The position numbers were made by a program, and so were the translations under genes. A stretch of 64,000 bases of DNA, from NCBI RefSeq assembly GCF_003854275.1, contig NZ_QTQP01000003.1, forward strand, positions 62,001 to 126,000, read 5' to 3'. The stretch comes from Burkholderia sp. Bp8963. GTDB taxonomy: Bacteria; Pseudomonadota; Gammaproteobacteria; Burkholderiales; Burkholderiaceae. The notes under the pieces were generated by a model that was not told the DNA's origin, did no database searches, and saw only the letters and a program-made list of their open reading frames with translations. Shown piece by piece: positions 9,329 through 20,730 of this stretch (position 1 is the stretch's first letter; each line of letters starts with the position of its first letter).

Positions 9329-10272
9329 GCGAGGAGACCACCGCCGTGCTGAAAAACCCGTCCGCCGTGGCGCGTGAGCGCGCCACCCGACAGATCGATC
9401 CCGTCAGCGAGCCGCGCGCGGTGCGCTGGCTGCTCACCGGCATCGCGCTCGTGTTCCTCGGCCTGTTCCTCGTCGTGCCGCTCGCCGCTGTGTTCGCCGA
9501 GGCGCTGCACAAGGGCGTCGGCTTCTATATCGAGTCGCTCGCCGATCCGGATGCATGGTCGGCGATCAAGCTGACGCTGATCGTCTCGGCGATCGCGGTG
9601 CCGCTCAACCTCGTGTTCGGCGTCTGTGCATCGTGGGCGATCGCGAAGTTCGAATTTCGCGGCAAGGCGCTGCTGACGACGCTGATCGACCTGCCGTTCT
9701 CCGTGTCGCCGGTGATCTCGGGCCTCGTCTACGTGCTGCTGTTCGGCGCGCAGGGCTGGCTCGGGCCGTGGCTGCAGGCGCACGACGTGCAGATCATCTT
9801 CGCGGTGCCCGGCATCGTGCTCGCGACGATCTTCGTCACGTTCCCGTTCGTCGCGCGTGAACTGATCCCGCTGATGCAGGCGCAGGGCAGCGACGAGGAG
9901 GAGGCCGCACGCGTGCTCGGTGCGACCGGCTGGCAGATCTTCCGCCGCGTGACGCTGCCGAACGTCAAGTGGGGGCTGCTGTACGGCGTGATCCTGTGCA
10001 ATGCGCGCGCGATGGGCGAGTTCGGCGCGGTGTCGGTCGTGTCCGGCCACATCCGCGGGCAGACCGACACGATGCCGCTGCACGTCGAGATCCTGTACAA
10101 CGAATACAACTTCGCGGCCGCGTTTGCCGTCGCATCGGTGCTGGCCTTGCTCGCGCTCGTCACGCTCGCGCTGAAGCTCCTCGCGGAGCGCCACCTCGCG
10201 GCCGATCTCGCCGGCGCGCGCGATGCCGTTGCCGCACATGCCGGCCCCGCCGTCACTTCGTCGAATTCGTAA
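9325..10272 (+). CDS. cysW: Sulfate ABC transporter permease CysW
   Basis: Second permease of the sulfate importer, 315 residues, with six membrane segments and an EAA loop around residue 200 ([22 protein letters not shown]). The ATG overlaps the cysT stop and is preceded by GCAGGAGG. The cytoplasmic N-terminal 30 residues precede the first membrane segment ([20 protein letters not shown]). The [20 protein letters not shown] region is typical of CysW. It forms the heterodimeric channel with CysT. Confidence 0.94.
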   Translation: MSEETTAVLKNPSAVARERATRQIDPVSEPRAVRWLLTGIALVFLGLFLVVPLAAVFAEALHKGVGFYIESLADPDAWSAIKLTLIVSAIAVPLNLVFGVCASWAIAKFEFRGKALLTTLIDLPFSVSPVISGLVYVLLFGAQGWLGPWLQAHDVQIIFAVPGIVLATIFVTFPFVARELIPLMQAQGSDEEEAARVLGATGWQIFRRVTLPNVKWGLLYGVILCNARAMGEFGAVSVVSGHIRGQTDTMPLHVEILYNEYNFAAAFAVASVLALLALVTLALKLLAERHLAADLAGARDAVAAHAGPAVTSSNS

Positions 10273-10285
10273 AGAGGCAACCAGA

Positions 10286-11344
10286 ATGGGCATCACCGTA
10301 CGTCATCTTCAGAAGCGCTTCGGCGATTTCACGGCACTCGACAGCGTGTCGCTCGATTTTCCGGCGGGCGAGCTCGTTGCGCTGCTCGGGCCGTCGGGCT
10401 GCGGCAAGACCACGCTGCTGCGCGTGATCGCGGGCCTCGAGCACGCGGACGCGGGGCAGGTCGTGCTGCAGGGGCAGGACGTCGCGTCGGTCGGCGCGCG
10501 CGACCGCCAGGTCGGCTTCGTGTTCCAGCACTACGCGCTGTTCCGCCACATGACCGTGTTCGAGAACGTCGCGTTCGGGCTGCGCGTGAAGCCGCGCCGC
10601 GAGCGGCCGTCGGAAGCCGCGATCCGCGACAAGGTGCATGAGCTGCTGAAGCTCGTGCAGCTCGACTGGCTCGCGCAGCGCTATCCGTCCGAGCTGTCGG
10701 GCGGGCAGCGGCAGCGCATCGCGCTTGCCCGCGCGCTCGCGGTCGAGCCGAGGGTGCTGCTGCTCGACGAGCCGTTCGGCGCGCTCGACGCGAAGGTCCG
10801 CAAGGAACTGCGCGGCTGGTTGCGGCGCCTGCACGACGACCTGCACATCTCGACGATCTTCGTCACGCACGACCAGGAGGAAGCGCTCGAGGTCGCGGAC
10901 CGGATCGTCGTGCTGAACCGCGGCCGCGTCGAGCAGGTCGGCAGCCCGCAGGACGTCTATGATCATCCGCAAAGCGCGTTCGTCTACGAATTCCTCGGCG
11001 CGGCGAACCGGCTGCCGGGCACGGTCGCCAACCGCGGCTTCGTCGCCGAAGGCGCGGCCGCGCCGATCGCGGTCGATGCCGATTTCGCGGGGCCGGCGAA
11101 TGCGTACGTGCGTCCGCACGACCTGCAGCTCCGGCCGGCGGGCGAAGGGCAGCGGGAAGGCATCGCAGTCGACGTGCGCCGCGTCGTCCCGCTTGGCGGC
11201 TCGGTGCGCGTCGAGCTCGAGGCACGGGCCGGCGGCGCGCTCGAGGCGGAACTCGATCGCGACGCGTGGCGCGCGCTCGCGCTGCAGGTCGGCGATGGCG
11301 CGACGGCCGTGCCGCGCGCAGTGCGCGTGTTTCCGGCACGCTGA
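10286..11344 (+). CDS. cysA: Sulfate/thiosulfate import ATP-binding protein CysA
   Basis: ATPase subunit of the sulfate importer, 352 residues. It contains Walker [10 protein letters not shown] near residue 36, Q-loop FVFQHYALF, signature LSGGQRQR, Walker [13 protein letters not shown] and the switch H in THDQEEA. A C-terminal regulatory TOBE-type domain follows from about residue 240. The start is the ATG giving [12 protein letters not shown], 13 bases after cysW; a longer in-frame start inside cysW lacks family similarity. Confidence 0.95.
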   Translation: MGITVRHLQKRFGDFTALDSVSLDFPAGELVALLGPSGCGKTTLLRVIAGLEHADAGQVVLQGQDVASVGARDRQVGFVFQHYALFRHMTVFENVAFGLRVKPRRERPSEAAIRDKVHELLKLVQLDWLAQRYPSELSGGQRQRIALARALAVEPRVLLLDEPFGALDAKVRKELRGWLRRLHDDLHISTIFVTHDQEEALEVADRIVVLNRGRVEQVGSPQDVYDHPQSAFVYEFLGAANRLPGTVANRGFVAEGAAAPIAVDADFAGPANAYVRPHDLQLRPAGEGQREGIAVDVRRVVPLGGSVRVELEARAGGALEAELDRDAWRALALQVGDGATAVPRAVRVFPAR

Positions 11345-11437
11345 CGCCGGGCAACGCGTGGCGAAACGCGTCGCGCACCGCGGCAGGCAACGGATTCATC
11401 AAACAACCAGATAAAAGACAGCCCAAGAGGCATACCC

Positions 11438-12364
11438 ATGAACTTTCAGCAACTGCGCTTCGTGCGCGAGGCCGTGCGCCAGAACATGAACCTGACCGAG
11501 GTCGCGAACGTGCTGTACACGTCGCAGTCGGGCGTGTCGAAGCAGATCAAGGACCTGGAGGACGAGCTCGGCGTGGACATCTTCATCCGGCGCGGCAAGC
11601 GGCTGACCGGACTCACCGAGCCCGGCAAGGCCGTGCACCAACTGATCGAGCGGATGCTGCTCGATGCGGAGAACCTGCGCCGCGTCGCGCGTCAGTTCGC
11701 GGACCAGGACAGCGGCCACCTCGTCGTCGCGACGACCCACACGCAGGCGCGCTACGCGCTGCCGAAGGTGATCCGCCAGTTCAAGGAGGTGTTCCCGAAG
11801 GTGCATCTCGCGCTGCGCCAGGGCAGCCCGCAGCAGATCGCGCAGATGATCCTGAACGGCGAGGCCGATCTCGGCATCTCGACCGAGGCGCTCGACCGCT
11901 ATTCCGACATCGTCACGTTCCCGTGCTACTCGTGGCATCACACGGTGGTCGTGCCGAACGGGCATCCGCTCGTCGGCCGCGAGAACCTGTCGCTCGACGA
12001 CATCGCCGAATATCCGATCATCACCTACGACCAGGACTTCACGGGCCGCTCGCACATCGACCAGGCATTCGCGCAAGCGGGCGCGGTGCCGGATGTCGTG
12101 CTGACCGCGATCGACGCCGACGTGATCAAGACCTACGTCGAACTCGGGATGGGGATCGGCGTCGTCGCGGCGATGGCGTACGATCCGCAGCGCGACACGG
12201 GCCTCGTCGCGCTCGATACGCAGCACCTGTTCGAGGCGAGCACGACGCGGGTCGGTCTGCGCAAGGGCGCGTTCCTGCGTGCGTATGCATACCGGCTGAT
12301 CGAGATGTTCGCGCCGCACCTGAACGAGGCGGAGATCGCAGGCCAACTGCGCGAAGCCGTCTGA
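11438..12364 (+). CDS. cysB: LysR-type regulator CysB
   Basis: Transcriptional regulator of sulfate uptake and cysteine synthesis, 308 residues. N-terminal winged HTH (residues 1-65; NLTEVANVLYTSQSGVSKQI is the recognition region) and a periplasmic-binding-like effector domain (about 90-295). The Ser/Thr cluster TTHTQARY near residue 100 and the overall sequence are CysB/Cbl-like rather than generic LysR. It lies 93 bases after cysA on the same strand, consistent with a sbp-cysTWA-cysB operon in Burkholderia. Confusion with the paralogous SsuR regulator of sulfonate use is possible but less likely given the context. Confidence 0.88.
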   Translation: MNFQQLRFVREAVRQNMNLTEVANVLYTSQSGVSKQIKDLEDELGVDIFIRRGKRLTGLTEPGKAVHQLIERMLLDAENLRRVARQFADQDSGHLVVATTHTQARYALPKVIRQFKEVFPKVHLALRQGSPQQIAQMILNGEADLGISTEALDRYSDIVTFPCYSWHHTVVVPNGHPLVGRENLSLDDIAEYPIITYDQDFTGRSHIDQAFAQAGAVPDVVLTAIDADVIKTYVELGMGIGVVAAMAYDPQRDTGLVALDTQHLFEASTTRVGLRKGAFLRAYAYRLIEMFAPHLNEAEIAGQLREAV

Positions 12365-12806
12365 CGACACCGCGCGCGTGTTGCTCGCCGCGCCCGGATG
12401 TGGCGCGGCAGGCGCCGCGCCGTTCGACCTCATGATGTTGCCGGCGCGCCCCGCAGGATCCGGCATCGCCCGCGTGACAGTGCGCAACAGTAGGCAGCCG
12501 GGCACCGGGAGCGATCGCGCGCGGCTCGCGCGGCGCCTTTCCCCGCGTGCTCCGAAAAAACCCTTAAATATTGATCAGACAGGTTGCGCGTGCGCGAGAA
12601 ACGGTCCAGCATAGCCGTCACTCCGCCGGCGACCTGCCGGCGGTGGCGTGTGAACGCCCGGCGCGTGCGGCAGCCGGCCGTCTGCCCCGCATCTCTATCC
12701 GTGGTACCGACAGCATCGATGGCCATTGGGCGGGACGTGTAGCGCAAACGTTTGCTCGCTATAAAACAACAATTGGCCCCACCGGGCCAGTCGCCAGGAG
12801 ATGTGT
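12365..12806. other. Intergenic region between cysB and rbsB, 442 bases
   Basis: No supported gene. It contains a GC-rich perfect hairpin at 12623-12643 (8-base arms around a GACCT loop) without a T tract, perhaps ending the cys transcript, and an AT stretch near 12555-12575. The rbs control region at 12740-12806 carries a palindromic operator and a TATAAA-like -10 at 12760-12765. Confidence 0.55.
12744..12755. promoter_or_regulatory. LacI-family operator palindrome (candidate RbsR site)
   Basis: GCAAACGTTTGC is a perfect 12-base palindrome with the central CG typical of LacI/PurR/RbsR operators. It lies 5 bases before a TATAAA -10-like sequence and 51 bases before rbsB. RbsR encoded in the same operon is the obvious candidate to bind it. 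Confidence 0.75.
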
Positions 12807-13757
12807 ATGAATGTCGCCTTTCGCCGTCGCTTCCTGACCGCCGCGCTCGCAGCCGTCGCATTTGCCGCCGCGCCGATCGTCCATGCCGAGACCGCTGGCA
12901 AGCCGAAGGTCGCGCTCGTGATGAAGTCGCTCGCGAACGAGTTCTTCCTGACGATGGAAACCGGCGCGAAGGAATACCAGAAGCACAATGCGAGTCAGTT
13001 CGACCTGGTCACCAACGGGATCAAGGACGAGACCGACACCGCGAGCCAGATCCGCATCGTCGAGCAGATGATCGTATCGAAGGTCGATGCGATCGTGCTC
13101 GCGCCCGCCGATTCGAAGGCGCTCGTGCCGGTCGTGAAGAAGGCGGTCGACGCGGGCATCATCGTCGTCAACATCGACAACCGGCTCGATCCGGACGTGG
13201 TGAAGTCGAAGAACCTGAACGTGCCGTTCGTCGGCCCCGATAACCGCAAGGGCGCGCGCAAGGTCGGCGACTTCCTCGCGAAGAAGCTGAAGGCCGGCGA
13301 CCAGGTCGGGATCGTCGAGGGCGTGTCGACGACGACCAACGCGCAGCAGCGCACGGCCGGCTTCCAGGATGCGATGAAGGCGGGCGGGATGAAGGTCGTG
13401 TCGGTGCAGTCGGGCGAATGGGAGATCGACAAGGGCAACGCGGTCGCTTCCGCGATGCTCAACGAATACCCGAACCTGAAGGCACTGCTGTGCGGCAATG
13501 ACAACATGGCGATCGGCGCGGTGTCCGCGGTGCGCGCGGCCGGCAAGCAGGGCAAGGTGTCCGTGGTCGGCTACGACAACATCAACGCGATCAAGCCGAT
13601 GCTGAAGGACGGCCGCGTGCTCGCGACCGCCGACCAGTACGCGGCGAAGCAGGCCGTGTTCGGCATCGACACCGCACTCAAGGCGATCGCCGAGCACCGC
13701 AAGCAGGCCGACATGTCCGGCGTGGTCGAGACGCCGGTGGACCTCGTGACCCGGTAA
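12807..13757 (+). CDS. rbsB: Ribose-type sugar ABC transporter substrate-binding protein
   Basis: Periplasmic sugar receptor of the RbsB family, 316 residues with signal peptide (about 1-29, ending IVHAE). Family marks are the N-terminal strand KVALVMKSLANEFF, IVVNIDNRLD in the hinge/ligand region, and VSVVGYDNINA near the C-terminus. The second ATG was chosen because AGGAG lies at proper distance from it, whereas the ATG two codons earlier abuts the ribosome binding site. It heads the rbsBACRK operon. The substrate is most likely ribose because a ribokinase gene ends the operon. Confidence 0.9.
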   Translation: MNVAFRRRFLTAALAAVAFAAAPIVHAETAGKPKVALVMKSLANEFFLTMETGAKEYQKHNASQFDLVTNGIKDETDTASQIRIVEQMIVSKVDAIVLAPADSKALVPVVKKAVDAGIIVVNIDNRLDPDVVKSKNLNVPFVGPDNRKGARKVGDFLAKKLKAGDQVGIVEGVSTTTNAQQRTAGFQDAMKAGGMKVVSVQSGEWEIDKGNAVASAMLNEYPNLKALLCGNDNMAIGAVSAVRAAGKQGKVSVVGYDNINAIKPMLKDGRVLATADQYAAKQAVFGIDTALKAIAEHRKQADMSGVVETPVDLVTR

Positions 13758-13771
13758 CGCCCGCCCGGTTG

Positions 13772-13806
13772 CGGCCGCCGCCCTCAAGAAAGCGGCGCGG
13801 CGGCCG
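13772..13806 (+). promoter_or_regulatory. GC-rich hairpin between rbsB and rbsA
   Basis: Ten-base perfect arms (CGGCCGCCGC / GCGGCGGCCG) around a 15-base loop, just after the rbsB stop, without a T tract. Such hairpins often protect the binding-protein mRNA or attenuate downstream expression; the role here is inference. Confidence 0.5.
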
Positions 13807-13900
13807 TTATCCGGGGTGAGCGCGATCACGGCCCCAGCGTGCCACTTGTGAGCGTCAATCCCGCGCGCCCCCGCCGCGTGCGGCCGCAACCAGGATCGCG

Positions 13901-15501
<1,601 letters not shown>

Positions 15502-15505
<4 letters not shown>

Positions 15506-16518
15506 CCCGAACCCCCGTTACCCCGACCGACGCAGCTTCGCAGCCCGCGCGCGGGCGCCGCGCGCGCACGCTGTCCGGCACGCGGCTCGGCGTGTCGAAC
15601 TACCTCGGGCTTGCCGGCGCGCTCGCCGCGATGATCGCGCTGTTCTCGTCGCTGAGTTCGCACTTCCTGAGCTACGACACGTTCAGCACGATCGCAAACC
15701 AGATTCCCGATCTCGTCGTAATGTCGGTCGGGATGACCTTCGTGCTGATCATCGCGGGGATCGACCTGTCGGTCGGCTCGGTGCTTGCGCTGGCCGCATC
15801 GGTGGTCAGCGTCGCCGCGCTCAAGTGGCAGTGGGGGCCGCTGCCCGCCGCGCTGCTCGGGATCGCGGCCGCGGCCGTCACAGGCTCGCTGACGGGCGCG
15901 GTGACGGTCGGCTGGCGGATTCCGTCGTTCATCGTGTCGCTCGGCGTGCTCGAAGCCGCGCGCGGGCTCGCGTATCAGCTGACGAATTCGCGCACCGCGT
16001 ACATCGGCGATGCGTTCGACTTCCTGTCGAACCCGATCGCGGTCGGGATTTCGCCGGCGTTCGTGATCGCGGTGCTGGTGATGGTCGTCGCGCAGTTCGT
16101 GCTGACGCGCACCGTGTTCGGCCGCTACCTCGTCGGGATCGGTACGAACGAGGAAGCGGTCCGGCTGGCCGGGGTAAACCCGCACCCGTATAAAATCCTC
16201 GTATTCGCGCTGATGGGCGCGCTCGCGGGGCTCGCGTCGCTGTTCCAGATCTCGCGGCTCGAGGCGGCAGATCCGAACGCCGGCATCGGGCTCGAGCTGC
16301 AGGTGATCGCGGCGGTCGTGATCGGCGGCACGAGCCTGATGGGCGGCCGCGGATCGGTGATCAGCACGTTCTTCGGCGTGTTGATCATCTCCGTGCTGGC
16401 CGCGGGGCTCGCGCAGATCGGCGCGAACGAACCGACGAAGCGGATCATCACCGGAGCGGTGATCGTGGTGGCGGTCGTGCTCGACACGTATCGCAGCCGG
16501 CGCGCACGCGCCCGGTAA
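15502..16518 (+). CDS. rbsC: Ribose-type sugar ABC transporter permease
   Basis: Inner-membrane permease of the BPD_transp_2 family, 338 residues, with eight to ten hydrophobic segments after a basic cytoplasmic N-terminus of about 35 residues. Family marks include GIDLSVGSVLALAA near residue 85, GTNEEAVRLAGV in the EAA-like loop, and GGTSLMGGRGSV. The ATG overlaps the rbsA stop. It probably acts as a homodimer with the double ATPase RbsA. Confidence 0.93.
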
Positions 16519-16550
16519 AAACAACAGAGCAGACCAGAGAGAAACGGGAA

Positions 16551-17582
16551 ATGGCGACGATCAAGGATGTTGCGGCCATGGCGGGCGTGTCGTTTACGAC
16601 CGTGTCGCACGTGGTGAACAACTCGCGGCCGGTGTCCGCGGACGTGCGCGCGAAGGTCGAAGGGGCGATTCGCGAGCTGAACTACGTGCCGTCGGCGGTC
16701 GCACGCTCGCTGAAGGCGCGCGCGACGGCGACCATCGGGCTCGTCGTGCCGAACAGCACGAATCCGTACTTTGCCGAGCTCGCGCGCGGGATCGAGGATC
16801 AATGCGCGGCGAACGGCTATTGCGTGTTCTTCTGCAACTCGGACGACGACCCCGTCAAGCAGCGCAACTACCTGCGCGTGCTGCAGGAAAAGCGCATCGA
16901 CGGGCTGATCGTCGCGTCGGCCGGCGAGGACGCGGTGCTCGCGCAGACGCTCGCCGACACGTACGCGCCGCTCGTCGTCGTCGACCGCAACATCGAGGGG
17001 CTCGCGGCCGACCTCGTGCAGATCGACCACGAGCGCGGCGCCTATCTTGCGACCCGCCACCTGCTCGAGCTCGGCCACGCGAAGATCGGCTGCATCACGG
17101 GGCCGACCGACACGGCCGTCAGCGCGATGCGCGTGCACGGCTTCATCCGTGCGATGGCCGAGCGCGGCATCGACATCGTGCCGGGCGCGATCGCGGAAAG
17201 CGATTTCTCGTGCCTCGGCGGCTATCACGCGGCGTCTCGGCTGTTCGAATCGGTGCGGCCGAGCGCGATCTTCGCGGGCAACGACCTGATGGGCGTCGGC
17301 GCGCTGCGCGCGGCGGCCGAGCGTGGCATTCGCGTGCCCGACGAGTGCTCGATCATCGGTTTCGACGACATTGAATTCTCCCGCTACACGTATCCGGCGC
17401 TGTCGACGGTCGGACAGTCGGTGCGCGCGCTCGGCGAGATGGCCGCGCAGACGCTGATCGAGCGGATCGGCGGCGGCTCGTCGGCCGCGCCGAGCCGCAG
17501 GCGCGTCGTGTCGCCGCGTCTCGTGCTGCGCGAATCGACGGCCGTGTACCGCGAGCCGGCGCCGGCCGGCGGCCGCGCATGA
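16551..17582 (+). CDS. rbsR: LacI-family transcriptional regulator RbsR
   Basis: Sugar-responsive repressor, 343 residues. It has an N-terminal LacI HTH (residues 3-25, IKDVAAMAGVSFTTVSHVVN), the hinge helix near residue 50 and a periplasmic-binding-like domain with GLVVPNSTNPYF and IIGFDDIEFSRY. It lies inside the ribose operon, 32 bases after rbsC, and its stop overlaps the rbsK start. The palindrome GCAAACGTTTGC upstream of rbsB is its likely target, with ribose or a phosphorylated derivative as inducer. Confidence 0.9.
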   Translation: MATIKDVAAMAGVSFTTVSHVVNNSRPVSADVRAKVEGAIRELNYVPSAVARSLKARATATIGLVVPNSTNPYFAELARGIEDQCAANGYCVFFCNSDDDPVKQRNYLRVLQEKRIDGLIVASAGEDAVLAQTLADTYAPLVVVDRNIEGLAADLVQIDHERGAYLATRHLLELGHAKIGCITGPTDTAVSAMRVHGFIRAMAERGIDIVPGAIAESDFSCLGGYHAASRLFESVRPSAIFAGNDLMGVGALRAAAERGIRVPDECSIIGFDDIEFSRYTYPALSTVGQSVRALGEMAAQTLIERIGGGSSAAPSRRRVVSPRLVLRESTAVYREPAPAGGRA

Positions 17583-18532
17583 CGGCGCACATGACGACGC
17601 ACATGACGACGCGAGAAACGGGCGCCGGCCGCGTGGCCGTCGTCGGCAGCCTCAACATGGATCTCGTCGTGCGCGCGCCGCGGCTGCCGCTGCCGGGCGA
17701 AACGCTGGCCGGGCACGCGTTCGCGCAGGCGGCGGGCGGCAAGGGCGGCAACCAGGCCGTCGCCGCCGCGCGGCTCGGCGCGCAGGTCGCGATGATCGGC
17801 TGCGTCGGTGCCGATGCGCATGGTGAGGCGCTGCGTGCCGGTCTCGAGGCCGAAGGCATCGATTGCGCGGGGCTGGCGACGAGCGCGTCGGCGGCCACCG
17901 GCGTCGCGCTGATCGTCGTTGACGACGCGAGCCAGAACGCGATCGTGATCGTCGCGGGCGCCAATGGCGAAGTGACGCCGGACACGATCGCGCGCCACGA
18001 CGCGACGATCGGCGCGGCCGACGTGCTGATCTGCCAGCTCGAGACGCCTGCGGACGCCGTGTTTGCCGCGCTGTCCGCCGGGCGGCGGCTCGGCCGCACG
18101 GTCGTGCTCAATCCCGCGCCGGCTGTCGCGCCGCTGCCGGCCGGCTGGCTCCCGCTGGTCGATTACCTGATTCCGAACGAAGTCGAGGCGGCTGCGCTGA
18201 CCGGGCTGCCGGTACGCGAGCCGGCCGATGCGGAGGCGGCTGCCCGCGCGCTGCAGGCGGGCGGCGCGCGCAACGTGCTGATTACGCTCGGCGCGCGCGG
18301 TGTGCTCGCGCTGACGGCGGACGGCACGGCGCGCCACTATCCGGCGCCGGCCGTGCAGGCCGTCGATACGACGGCGGCCGGTGACACGTTCATCGGTGGT
18401 TTTTCCGCACGGCTTGCGGCCGGCGCGGACATCGACACCGCGATCCGCTTCGCGCAGCGCGCGGCGGCGATCTCCGTCACCCGCGAAGGGGCGCAGCCGT
18501 CGATCCCGACGCTCGCCGAACTCGCCGACTAG
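17579..18532 (+). CDS. rbsK: Ribokinase
   Basis: Phosphorylates ribose to ribose-5-phosphate for the pentose phosphate pathway; PfkB family, 317 residues. It has the first PfkB signature with AGGKGGNQAVAAARLG near residue 50, and the second with DTTAAGDTFIGGF near residue 263, where the last Asp is the catalytic base. The first ATG overlaps the rbsR stop. Three in-frame ATGs, 12 bases apart, form a small tandem repeat, so the true N-terminus is uncertain by eight residues. No rbsD mutarotase gene is present. Confidence 0.93.
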   Translation: MTAHMTTHMTTRETGAGRVAVVGSLNMDLVVRAPRLPLPGETLAGHAFAQAAGGKGGNQAVAAARLGAQVAMIGCVGADAHGEALRAGLEAEGIDCAGLATSASAATGVALIVVDDASQNAIVIVAGANGEVTPDTIARHDATIGAADVLICQLETPADAVFAALSAGRRLGRTVVLNPAPAVAPLPAGWLPLVDYLIPNEVEAAALTGLPVREPADAEAAARALQAGGARNVLITLGARGVLALTADGTARHYPAPAVQAVDTTAAGDTFIGGFSARLAAGADIDTAIRFAQRAAAISVTREGAQPSIPTLAELAD

Positions 18533-18848
18533 TGCGGCCGGGGCATGCGTTGTGAGCGCCCGCGGGCATGGCGCCCCGGGCGTTCTCCACGCATTTGCCT
18601 CGCATTCGCCGCACGCATGCGCCGGCGCCGCGTTCCCGCGTGATCTGCCACTGTCATCCCGTTCAATATTCGTCACGTATACGTGGCGATTGTTTCTTCT
18701 TTCGAAATCGGCAGACGAATCGCTCATAAAATTGCTGTGAACACTATCAAGTCGCACGTTTTATTGTCGTAAATGAATCGGGAGAAGCGAACGCTCCCGG
18801 GCGACGGGCTCGGCCCGTTCATGACGACGCAAGACAGGAAGGAAGATA
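18533..18848. other. Intergenic region before the chemoreceptor, 316 bases
   Basis: No supported gene. It holds a perfect 12-base palindrome, CACGTATACGTG, at 18674-18685 of unknown meaning, and an AT-richer stretch (18690-18780) likely to carry the chemoreceptor promoter. AGGAAGGAAG at 18837-18846 is the ribosome binding site of the next gene. Confidence 0.5.
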
Positions 18849-20642
18849 GTGTTCAAAAACCTGACGATCCGCGCGCGCATCGGTTTCACGATGGCGTTTC
18901 TGGCCGGGCTGCTGTGCGTGATCGGCGTACTGGGCCTGTTCGGCATGGGGCGCGCGAACGACGCGAGCCACGAGATTTTCACGAACCAGATGCCGAGCGC
19001 GGTCGACGTCGCGTCGGCCGAACTGTTCGCCGCGCGCGAACGCCTCGCGCTCGATCGTGCTGCATTGCTGGCCGGCACGCCTGATGCGGCGACGGCCGTC
19101 GAGCGCAGCCGCATGTTGCGCGTACAGTCCGACGCATGGTGGCAGAAGTACCTGGACCTGCCGCGCGGCGCGGAGGAGGACCGGCTCGCGCAGGATGTCG
19201 CTGCGAAGCGGCAGGCGCTGCAGCGCGCGTTCGATGCGTTCGCGCCCGTCATCGCGGCGAACGATCACGACGGGCTTGCCAGCGGCGTGAAACAGCTGCA
19301 GGTGCTCTACAACGATCTCTCGGTGTCGGGCGAGGCGCTACGCAACTTCCAGTTCACCGACGCGCAGGCAGGCTACAGTCATGCGGAATCCGTCTACGGG
19401 ACGCTGCGGATCGTATCGATCGTCGCGCTGGCCGCCGGCCTCGGTGCCGCGCTGCTGTCGTACGTCGCGCTGAGCCGCGCGATCGGCCGCCCGCTCGCGG
19501 ACGCGCTCGCGCATTGCGACGCGATCGCCGCGGGCGACCTGCGGCGCCGCATCGACGTGACGCGCCACGACGAAATGGGCCAACTGCTGGACGGCCTCGC
19601 GAGGATGCAGCGTGGGCTCGTCGAGACCGTCGGCACGGTGCGCGGCGGCAGCGAGTCGATCGCGACCGCGGCCAGGCAGATCGCGGCCGGCAATATCGAC
19701 CTTTCGTCGCGTACCGAGGAGCAGGCGGCGGCGCTGCAGGAAACCACGTCGAGCATGGAGCAGCTGACCGGCACCGTGAAGCAGAACGCCGACAACGCGC
19801 GCCAGGCGAGTGCGCTTGCTGCGAACGCGTCGGAGATCGCGAACAGGGGCAATGTCGTCGTCGGCCAGGTGGTCGGCACGATGGGCGAGATCAACCAGAG
19901 CTCCGCGAAGATCGCGGACATCATCACGATTATCGAGGGCATCGCGTTCCAGACCAACATCCTTGCGCTGAACGCGGCCGTCGAGGCCGCGCGCGCGGGC
20001 GAGGAGGGGCGTGGCTTCGCTGTCGTCGCGGGCGAGGTGCGCAGCCTCGCACAGCGCTCGTCGGCGGCGGCCAAGGAGATCAAGGCGCTGATCGATGCGT
20101 CGGTCGAACGCATCCGTTCCGGTTCGACGCTCGTCGACGACGCAGGGCGCACGATGACGGACGTGATTGGCGCGGTGCAGCGCGTGACCGACATCATGGG
20201 CGAGATCGCGGCCGCATCGGAAGAACAGAGCGTCGGGATCGACCAGGTCGCGCGCGCGGTCGCGCAAATGGACGAGGTCACGCAACAGAATGCGGCGCTC
20301 GTCGAGGAAGCGGCGGCCGCCGCGCAATCGCTCGACGAGCAGGCCGCGCGCCTGCGCGAGACGGTCGCGGTGTTCCAGCTCGACGACGGCGCGGTGCAGC
20401 GTCGTGCTGCCGCGCCGGCGGTCGTTCACGCAGCGCCAGCGGTCCTTCATGCGGCGCCAGCGGTCGTTCATGCAGCGCCGCGCGCACCTGCGCCGTCGCC
20501 CGCGGCAGCGCGCGACAACGTCGACGTGCCCGCGCCGCGCGCAGCCGTTACGCCGCCACCGGATCGCAAGAAGGCGGCCGCATCGCCGGCTGCCGCTCCC
20601 GCGCTCGCACCTGCGGGCGACGACGACTGGGAGACGTTCTGA
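18849..20642 (+). CDS. Methyl-accepting chemotaxis protein
   Basis: Inner-membrane chemoreceptor, 597 residues, GTG start preceded by AGGAAGGAAG. Layout: membrane segment 1 (about 10-32), a periplasmic four-helix (Tar-like) sensor, membrane segment 2 (about 183-205), HAMP (about 205-260) and the signalling domain with the hairpin tip [20 protein letters not shown]. After the second helix bundle comes a repeat-rich Ala/Val/His/Pro linker (about 510-590). The C-terminal DDWETF resembles the NWETF pentapeptide that tethers CheR and CheB. The ligand is unknown; no che genes are nearby, so it is an orphan receptor. A strong terminator follows. Confidence 0.92.
   Translation: MFKNLTIRARIGFTMAFLAGLLCVIGVLGLFGMGRANDASHEIFTNQMPSAVDVASAELFAARERLALDRAALLAGTPDAATAVERSRMLRVQSDAWWQKYLDLPRGAEEDRLAQDVAAKRQALQRAFDAFAPVIAANDHDGLASGVKQLQVLYNDLSVSGEALRNFQFTDAQAGYSHAESVYGTLRIVSIVALAAGLGAALLSYVALSRAIGRPLADALAHCDAIAAGDLRRRIDVTRHDEMGQLLDGLARMQRGLVETVGTVRGGSESIATAARQIAAGNIDLSSRTEEQAAALQETTSSMEQLTGTVKQNADNARQASALAANASEIANRGNVVVGQVVGTMGEINQSSAKIADIITIIEGIAFQTNILALNAAVEAARAGEEGRGFAVVAGEVRSLAQRSSAAAKEIKALIDASVERIRSGSTLVDDAGRTMTDVIGAVQRVTDIMGEIAAASEEQSVGIDQVARAVAQMDEVTQQNAALVEEAAAAAQSLDEQAARLRETVAVFQLDDGAVQRRAAAPAVVHAAPAVLHAAPAVVHAAPRAPAPSPAAARDNVDVPAPRAAVTPPPDRKKAAASPAAAPALAPAGDDDWETF
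20413..20485 (+). repeat. Imperfect tandem repeat in the chemoreceptor linker
   Basis: About three copies of a 24-base unit encoding VVHAAPA / VLHAAPA / VVHAAPR. It forms a flexible linker between the signalling domain and the C-terminal pentapeptide; copy number may vary between strains. Confidence 0.6.
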
Positions 20643-20702
20643 TATCCCGATGCAGTGGAACGATGCGCGCTTGATGCATCTATCCCCCATTTGCATCACT
20701 CG

Positions 20703-20730
20703 AAACGCCCGCTTCACGCGGGCGTTTTTG
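20703..20730 (+). terminator. Rho-independent terminator of the chemoreceptor gene
   Basis: Ten-base arms AAACGCCCGC / GCGGGCGTTT around TTCAC, ending in a T run. Confidence 0.9.

Noticed and set aside
18674-18685. Perfect palindrome CACGTATACGTG as a regulator site
   Set aside because: It may be real, but nothing nearby identifies a binder, and a 12-base palindrome can occur by chance; it is only noted in the intergenic entry.
18773-19084. Small gene overlapping the chemoreceptor start
   Set aside because: It overlaps the receptor in another frame, and the receptor has the better ribosome binding site and clear homology.
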